47,574 bases of DNA, from assembly GCF_030689745.1 (NCBI RefSeq), contig NZ_JAUYGL010000012.1, positions 1 through 47,574 of the forward strand, given 5' to 3'. How positions within the stretch are numbered: position 1 is the first letter of the stretch; each line of letters starts with the position of its first letter. Both the position numbers and the translations under genes were made by a program. Shown one piece after another: positions 41,573-47,574 of the stretch. Under the pieces are notes generated by a model. It saw only the letters and a program-made list of their open reading frames with translations. It was not told the origin of the DNA and did not search any database. This stretch comes from Devosia sp. Its GTDB lineage: Bacteria; Pseudomonadota; Alphaproteobacteria; Rhizobiales; Devosiaceae.

Positions 41573-41896
41573 ATGGAAATCCTGACCGGCAATGAACTGA
41601 CCTCTGGCGGAACAGTTTATCTCGATAACAAGGGACTTTGGATTCAGGATCTGCAAGCCGCCCGGATTTTCGGTGCCGAGGACGTCGCCGCGCGCGACGC
41701 TGCCCTGGCCGCAACCAGGGACACCGGCCGGATCATCAGCCTGGAGATCGAGGAAGTGACACTGGATCAAGGCCTTATCGTCCCCAAGCGGCTGCGCGAA
41801 CGGATCCGCGCCACCGGCCCAACGGCGCCTTTGACACTGAACGGCGCCATCTTCGACCGCCAGAAACTGGGGGAGGACGGTCATGTATCGATATGA
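41573..41896 (+). CDS. DUF2849 family protein
   Basis: The 107-residue protein matches the DUF2849 pattern: EILTGNELTSGGTVYLDNKG, LQAARIFGAEDVAARDAALA and TLDQGLIVPKRLRERIRATG. The family is nearly always found between cysG and the sulfite reductase gene in alphaproteobacteria, so a role in assembling or regulating the reductase is likely but unproven. Start ATG 41573, four nt after the cysG stop. It overlaps the next gene by 14 nt, with GGAGG inside its end serving the next start. Confidence 0.85.
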   Translation: MEILTGNELTSGGTVYLDNKGLWIQDLQAARIFGAEDVAARDAALAATRDTGRIISLEIEEVTLDQGLIVPKRLRERIRATGPTAPLTLNGAIFDRQKLGEDGHVSI

Positions 41897-43541
41897 CGAA
41901 TTTGACGCCGCGTTTGTCGCGGGCCGCGGCGCACAATTTGCCGATCAGGTAAACCGCCGCCTGTCGGGCGAACTGAGCGAAGACCAGTTCCGCCCGCTGC
42001 GGCTGATGAACGGGCTCTATCTGCAATTGCATGCCTATATGCTCCGCATAGCGGTGCCCTATGGCACGCTGTCGAGCCGGCAGTTGCGCAAGCTGGCCCA
42101 TATCGCACGCACCTATGACCGGGGCTACGGCCACTTCACCACGCGGCAGAATATCCAGTTCAACTGGCCGAAACTAAAGGATGTTCCGGCGATTCTGGCA
42201 GAACTGGCCAGCGTCGAAATGCACTCGATCCAGACCTCGGGCAATTGCATTCGCAACACCACAACCGACCAGTTTGCTGGCGCCGCTGCCGATGAAATCA
42301 TCGATCCGCGCCCCGTCGCCGAGATCATCCGACAATGGTCGAGCCTGCATCCCGAATTCACCTATCTGCCGCGCAAGTTCAAGATCGCCATGACCGGCTC
42401 ACCCAATGACCGGGCCGCCATTCGCTTCCACGACATCGGCCTGCAGGCGGCGGTCAATGCAGCTGGCGAAACGGGCTGGGAAGTCTGGGTCGGCGGTGGT
42501 CTCGGTCGCACCCCGATGATCGGCAAGCTGATCAACAGCTTCGTGCCCAATGAGCACCTGCTGGCCTATCTCGAGAGCATCATGCGGGTCTATAACCGCT
42601 ACGGTCGGCGCGACAACAAGTACAAGGCGCGCATCAAGATTCTGGTGCATGAAGAAGGTCTTGAGACCATCAAGGGTCAGGTCGAGGCCGAGTTTGCCGA
42701 AATTCGCGGTGGCATACTGACGCTACCGTCCGAAGAAGTTGATCGGATCACCACCTATTTTGCGCCTCCGGCCTTTACTGACCAGGCAGGCAGCAAGGTC
42801 GATGTGGCCTATCAATCCATCATTGATCCCGCCTATGGCCGCTGGCTCGACAATAACCTCAATGCACACCGCGAGCCGGGCTATGCCTCGGTGACCATTT
42901 CGCTCAAGCCTGTCGGTGGCGCGCCCGGCGACGCCACGGATGTGCAGATGGACGTGGTGGCCGATCTGGCCGAGCGCTACTCCTTTGACGAGTTGCGCGT
43001 CACCCATGAGCAAAACCTGGTCTTGCCGCATGTGGCGGTGGCCGATCTGCGCACCGTCTATGACGCGCTGGTCGCGGCCGGGCTGGCCGATGGCAATGCC
43101 GGTATGATCACCGACATCATTTGCTGCCCGGGCCTCGATTTCTGCGCCCTGGCCAACGCCCGCTCGATCCCGATTGCGCAGGAAATCACGCACAAATTCG
43201 CTGCGCCCGAGCGCCAGGCCGAAATCGGCGATCTCAAGATCAAGATCTCCGGCTGCATCAATGCCTGCGGCCACCATCATGTCGGCCATATCGGCATTCT
43301 GGGTGTCGAGAAGAAGGGCGGCGAGCTCTATCAGATCACCCTGGGTGGCGATGCCAGCGAACAGGCTTCGGTGGGCAAGATCATCGGCCCCGGCTTTGAA
43401 GCCGACGCCGTGCCTGATGCCATCGAAAAACTCGTCGACACCTATATTGCCAAGCGCCACAGCGTAGACGAGACGTTCATTCAGGCCTATCGCCGGCTCG
43501 GCGAAGCCCCATTCAAGGAGGCCCTTTATGGAACAGCCTAA
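41883..43541 (+). CDS. cysI: Sulfite reductase, siroheme [4Fe-4S] hemoprotein (ferredoxin-type)
   Basis: The 552-residue enzyme reduces sulfite to sulfide with six electrons. The two-fold repeat fold of siroheme reductases is clear: siroheme loop (FTTRQNIQFNWPK, TSGNCIRNTTTDQF) and cluster cysteines (CCPGLDFCALANARS; SGCINACGHHHVGHIG). The pattern is that of the one-subunit nitrite/sulfite reductases that accept electrons from ferredoxin. A nitrite reductase role is possible from sequence alone; the cysteine-pathway neighbours favour sulfite. It overlaps the flanking genes by 14 nt on each side, a tight operon. Confidence 0.92.
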   Translation: MYRYDEFDAAFVAGRGAQFADQVNRRLSGELSEDQFRPLRLMNGLYLQLHAYMLRIAVPYGTLSSRQLRKLAHIARTYDRGYGHFTTRQNIQFNWPKLKDVPAILAELASVEMHSIQTSGNCIRNTTTDQFAGAAADEIIDPRPVAEIIRQWSSLHPEFTYLPRKFKIAMTGSPNDRAAIRFHDIGLQAAVNAAGETGWEVWVGGGLGRTPMIGKLINSFVPNEHLLAYLESIMRVYNRYGRRDNKYKARIKILVHEEGLETIKGQVEAEFAEIRGGILTLPSEEVDRITTYFAPPAFTDQAGSKVDVAYQSIIDPAYGRWLDNNLNAHREPGYASVTISLKPVGGAPGDATDVQMDVVADLAERYSFDELRVTHEQNLVLPHVAVADLRTVYDALVAAGLADGNAGMITDIICCPGLDFCALANARSIPIAQEITHKFAAPERQAEIGDLKIKISGCINACGHHHVGHIGILGVEKKGGELYQITLGGDASEQASVGKIIGPGFEADAVPDAIEKLVDTYIAKRHSVDETFIQAYRRLGEAPFKEALYGTA

Positions 43542-44802
43542 GCAGGTCCAGGTGCCGGCCGGGCACGACAAGTTGCGCGCGCTGGGAATTCTGGCGCTCA
43601 ACGGCATGTTCGATGAAATGGATGCCGTTGGCGTATTGCGTCAGGCGGCCGCTGATGTGCTGCCCGGTGATCTGGCGGTGGTGTCTTCCTTTGGCGCCGA
43701 CTCGGCCGTGCTGCTGCATCTGGTCGCGCAGGTTGATCCGAGCCTGCCGGTATATTTCCTCGAAACCGGCAAGCACTTCCAGGAAACGCTGGATTACGTC
43801 GAGACGCTAAAGCAGCATCTCGGCCTGCTCAATGTGCACGCCATCCATCCCAATCAAGCAGACCTGGCGCGCTTTGACCCCGCGGGCACGCTGTGGGAGA
43901 CCGATCCCGATAGCTGCTGCCACATCCGCAAGACCGAGCCGCTTGAGCCCATTACCGAGCTCTATGGCGGCTGGGTCACCGGGCGGAAGCGCTTCCAGAC
44001 CAGAGAACGCGGGGTGCTGCCGCATTTTGAACTGACCAGCGATGATCGTATCAAGGTCAATCCGCTGGCCTATTTCCACGATAGCGATGTCAATCAATAC
44101 AAGATCGACCATGGCCTGCCCGAGCACCCGCTATTCGCCAAGGGCTACAAATCGATTGGTTGCGCGCCCTGCACCTCGGTCGTGGCCGAGGGTGAAGATC
44201 CGCGCGCCGGACGCTGGCGTGGTTTGGACAAGAAAGAGTGCGGCATCCATTTCGATTTCAACGGCGCGATCGCCTCGCCCATGATGGCCGCGAAGCGACA
44301 CACGCTGTGGAAAGACGGGACCTTCATCGCCGACCCCTTCCACGACTGGACCGATGAAAGCGAACCGGCCACAGCGCGCTACCAGCACGTTCCCTTGCCG
44401 GTGTTCCTGGCTCACCGCGAGGCGTTCCTCGCCAACCCGCACCCGCTCGGGCTGCTGGTGGCTCCAGGCGAGAGCGTCGAAGACGTGGCGGACGATCTCG
44501 AACGCTTCTCCTCGATCGCCATCAAATTCCCCGGCTTCGCCGACGGACGGGGCTATTCAACTGCACGTCTGGTATCTCAACGTTACCAGTATGCTAACGA
44601 GATCAGGGCGGTTGGCGACGTCCTGCAGGACCAGATTCCCCTGATGCGCCGCTGTGGTTTCAACGCCCTGGTGGTCACCCATGAGCCCACCCGCGCTGCG
44701 CTGATCGAAAACCGGCTGCCCGAAGTCGCCATCTTCTACCAGCCAGTGGGCACTGCCGAGGTACCGATTGGAACCCGACCCTTCCTTCGGCGCGCCTCGT
44801 GA
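43528..44802 (+). CDS. cysH: Fusion protein: APS/PAPS reductase CysH with C-terminal DUF934
   Basis: The 424-residue protein has two parts. Residues 1 to about 260 are CysH: nucleotide-binding SSFGADSAVLLHLVAQVDPS, SCCHIRKTEPL and GCAPCTSVV (the Cys-Cys and Cys-x2-Cys of the [4Fe-4S] cluster found in adenylyl-sulfate reductases) and the catalytic Cys in KKECGIHFDF. Residues about 270-424 are DUF934: FLANPHPLGLLVAPGESVED, YSTARLVSQRYQYANEIRAV and GDVLQDQIPLMRRCGFNALV. DUF934 usually is a separate gene next to cysI/cysH. No stop or frame break joins the parts. The cluster cysteines favour APS over PAPS as substrate. It overlaps cysI by 14 nt, with AAGGAGG ahead of ATG 43528. Confidence 0.9.
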   Translation: MEQPKQVQVPAGHDKLRALGILALNGMFDEMDAVGVLRQAAADVLPGDLAVVSSFGADSAVLLHLVAQVDPSLPVYFLETGKHFQETLDYVETLKQHLGLLNVHAIHPNQADLARFDPAGTLWETDPDSCCHIRKTEPLEPITELYGGWVTGRKRFQTRERGVLPHFELTSDDRIKVNPLAYFHDSDVNQYKIDHGLPEHPLFAKGYKSIGCAPCTSVVAEGEDPRAGRWRGLDKKECGIHFDFNGAIASPMMAAKRHTLWKDGTFIADPFHDWTDESEPATARYQHVPLPVFLAHREAFLANPHPLGLLVAPGESVEDVADDLERFSSIAIKFPGFADGRGYSTARLVSQRYQYANEIRAVGDVLQDQIPLMRRCGFNALVVTHEPTRAALIENRLPEVAIFYQPVGTAEVPIGTRPFLRRAS

Positions 44803-44858
44803 TATAGGTGGAGCGTCAGCCTCAGGGTTGCACGCGCCTGCCAGACTTCCTGCAATGA

Positions 44859-45919
<1,061 letters not shown>

Positions 45920-45920
<1 letters not shown>

Positions 45921-46240
45921 TGAAGATTGTCGTTACTGACCAGGCCGGAGCCGACCATGAGCTTGAAGGGCTCGAGGGCTGGCGGGTAATGGAGGTTATT
46001 CGTGACTGGGGCCTCAATATCAAGGCCGAGTGCGGCGGCGCCTTGAGCTGCGCCACCTGTCATGTCTATGTCGACAAGGACTGGACAGCGGTGGTCGGTG
46101 CTCCCTCCGAAGAGGAAGAAGACATGCTCGACAGCGTTGGGGATGTGCGGCCAAACTCGCGCCTCAGCTGCCAGATTCTACTGAGCGATGCGCTGGACGG
46201 TCTGAAACTGACGCTGGCACTCAGCGCGGCAAAAGACTGA
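45920..46240 (+). CDS. [2Fe-2S] ferredoxin, partner of the adjacent reductase
   Basis: The 106-residue ferredoxin has KAECGGALSCATCHVYVD (cluster cysteines C-x5-C-x2-C) and RLSCQILL (fourth ligand). ATG 45920 overlaps the FNR stop (TGATG), so it is stoichiometrically co-expressed with the reductase. It resembles the ferredoxin at 39637-39957 in length and motifs; sequence outside the motifs differs. It is predicted to carry electrons from the FNR-like protein to sulfite reductase, inferred from the context only. Confidence 0.93.
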
Positions 46241-46322
46241 TTCTTCGGGATCAGCCGATCCAGCTTGTTCAAGCGCCCTTGGCAGACCAACTTCTTCAAT
46301 CGCCAACGGCGTCCCCTGCCCC

Positions 46323-47123
46323 TTAGCTGGCGGCCCGGCGCAGGCGGAATTTGCGCGGCGCGGTGGCCACGGCCATCTCAGTCCACTGGATCAGTTCGAA
46401 TTCGCCTGCGGGCGTTTCTACGATCGCCGTGCAGCTTTCGACCCAGTCCCCGGTATTGATGTAGTGGATGCCCAGCCGGTCATGCATGGCGGCAAAATGG
46501 ATATGGCCGCAGATCACCCCGTCAACGCCGGTTTCCTTGGCCTCATGCACCAGCGCTTCCTCAAAGCGGCCGATGATTGACACCGCGTTCTTCACCTTCT
46601 GCTTGGCCCAGGCACTCAGCGACCAGTATTGCAAGCCCAGGCGCCGGCGCACCCAGTTTATGGCAATATTGACGCGCAGCGCCGCATTGTAGGCCCAGTC
46701 GCCCAAATGAGCGAGCCACTTGGCGTTCATCACCACAACGTCGAACTGGTCGCCATGGATGACCAGATAGGTCTTGCCGGTGGCCGTGGTGTGCACGGTG
46801 CGATCGACGAATTCGATCTCGCCGAAATACGTACCCAGATATTCGCGCAGAAATTCGTCGTGATTGCCGGGCAGGTATATGATCCGTGCCCCGGCATTGG
46901 CCTTGTCGAGCAGCAATTGCACCAGCACATTGTACTCGCTGGGCCAGTGCCAGGCCTTGGCCAGCCGCCAGCCATCGAGAATGTCACCAACCAGATAAAT
47001 GGTCTCGGCATCGTGTGCGCGCAAAAAGTCGATCAACTGTCCAACCCGGATCGGCTTCATTCCCAGGTGCACATCCGAAATGAACATGGCCCGTACCTGC
47101 CGAACCTCGCGGTCATCCGTCAT
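46323..47123 (-). CDS. Metallophosphoesterase (UDP-2,3-diacylglucosamine hydrolase-like)
   Basis: The 266-residue protein has all calcineurin-type metal motifs: FISDVHLG (D-x-H), YLVGDILDGW (GD-x2-D), YLPGNHDEFL (GNHD), YLVIHGDQFD (H) and GVICGHIHFA (GH-x-H). The order and the C-terminal tail resemble LpxH-like enzymes; many alphaproteobacteria use LpxI for lipid A, so this may act on another phosphodiester or glycolipid substrate. Start ATG 47123 (TTG 47126 is adjacent), AGGAG about 10 nt upstream. It is on the minus strand and unrelated to the sulfur cluster on the plus strand. Confidence 0.85.
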   Translation of the reverse strand: MTDDREVRQVRAMFISDVHLGMKPIRVGQLIDFLRAHDAETIYLVGDILDGWRLAKAWHWPSEYNVLVQLLLDKANAGARIIYLPGNHDEFLREYLGTYFGEIEFVDRTVHTTATGKTYLVIHGDQFDVVVMNAKWLAHLGDWAYNAALRVNIAINWVRRRLGLQYWSLSAWAKQKVKNAVSIIGRFEEALVHEAKETGVDGVICGHIHFAAMHDRLGIHYINTGDWVESCTAIVETPAGEFELIQWTEMAVATAPRKFRLRRAAS

Positions 47124-47226
47124 CAAGCAACGACTCCTGCTTCGTGGCTGCGGACTTTATCCGCGCTTGGCTCGCGAGGGAACCTTTGGCGTCGAGAAGG
47201 TGGGGAAACCGCCAGCGATCGGGGGA

Positions 47227-47574
47227 TCAATGGATCCGCGCCTTCAATGCCACGATGCGCGTATAGCTCTGTTCGATGCGCGCGGCAAAGGCGGGGTCAT
47301 CTGCGGCCGCCGTGAGCAGAATGTCCAGCACCTCCTGTCCCAGCCCGGCACGGTAGTCGGCAGTATTGGAAAACAGCAGCACATCGAGGCCCGCCCGCAC
47401 GGCCTGTGTTACCGTCTGCGCCAGGGTGAAGTGATCGCGAATGGCGCCCATTTCCAGATCATCGCTGATCACCACACCGTCAAAGCCCAGTTCGCCGCGC
47501 AGCACCCCCTCGATCCACTGTGGCGACAATGAAGACGGCGTCTGTTGGCCCGCATCGGCATAGTCGGCGTGGTA
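47227..47574 (-). CDS. nagZ: Glycoside hydrolase family 3 / NagZ-like protein, C-terminal part (runs off the right edge)
   Basis: The visible 115 residues end the protein at the TGA complementary to 47227-47229. They include the catalytic Asp region FDGVVISDDLEMGAIRDHF and the helix VRAGLDVLLFSNTADYRAGL, typical of the beta-N-acetylglucosaminidase NagZ group of GH3, which acts in peptidoglycan recycling. The N-terminal (beta/alpha)8 part lies outside the window. Assignment to NagZ rather than another GH3 enzyme is probable but not certain. Confidence 0.7.
   Translation of the reverse strand, partial: YHADYADAGQQTPSSLSPQWIEGVLRGELGFDGVVISDDLEMGAIRDHFTLAQTVTQAVRAGLDVLLFSNTADYRAGLGQEVLDILLTAAADDPAFAARIEQSYTRIVALKARIH

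Overview
The window looks like a GC-rich chromosomal segment from a motile alphaproteobacterium of the order Hyphomicrobiales, most likely Devosia or a close relative. This is inferred from gene content, not from a marker gene. The clues are FliX, FlbT and FlaF (alphaproteobacterial flagellar regulators), a single-cysteine DksA, a giant growth-pole-ring-like coiled-coil protein, CsgH-type curli genes, and CtrA-like boxes next to flagellar genes. I see no rRNA, tRNA, CRISPR array, insertion sequence or phage genes.

Layout. 1-1028 (minus): N-terminal part of a secreted repeat protein of autotransporter type, cut by the window edge. 1584-5011: an M32 carboxypeptidase and an ABC-F ATPase, separated by GC-rich intergenic repeats. 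5106-6561: a compact curli locus (curlin, CsgH, second curlin). 6655-9709: an arsenic operon, arsR - thioredoxin-type arsC - acr3 - glutaredoxin-type arsC - arsH. 9793-24279: dksA and a flagellar block with fliX, flgI-flgJ-flgN-like, a small unknown gene, two long flagellins, flbT-flaF, and the convergent operon flgE-flgK-flgL. 24507-30319: a P-loop ATPase beside metA, the ycjX-ycjF pair and an MFS transporter. 30603-36496: a 1714-residue membrane-anchored hendecad-repeat protein (GPR/RgsE-like), with an HPt phosphotransfer protein divergent from it. 36668-39444: prfC and an overlapping methyltransferase. 39637-46240: an assimilatory sulfate reduction cluster with ferredoxin, cysG, DUF2849, sulfite reductase, a CysH-DUF934 fusion, a thioredoxin-reductase-like ferredoxin reductase and a second ferredoxin. 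46323-47574 (minus): a metallophosphoesterase and the C-terminal part of a GH3 hydrolase.

How the genes work together. The flagellar block has the parts of a Caulobacter-style hierarchy: a full CtrA-type box (TTAA-N7-TTAA) between fliX and flgI, -24/-12 (sigma54) promoters ahead of flgI and flgE, and matched TTAACGC-N4-TTAG boxes about 76-79 bases ahead of both flagellin starts. The sulfur cluster encodes siroheme synthesis, APS reduction and sulfite reduction. No CysJ flavoprotein is present; the FNR-ferredoxin pair is a plausible electron source. The most unusual items are the CysH-DUF934 fusion, the exact 11-residue repeats of the giant coiled-coil protein, the W-x-G-[DN] repeats of the secreted protein, the cysteine-bearing curlins, and the matched regulatory boxes of the flagellar genes.
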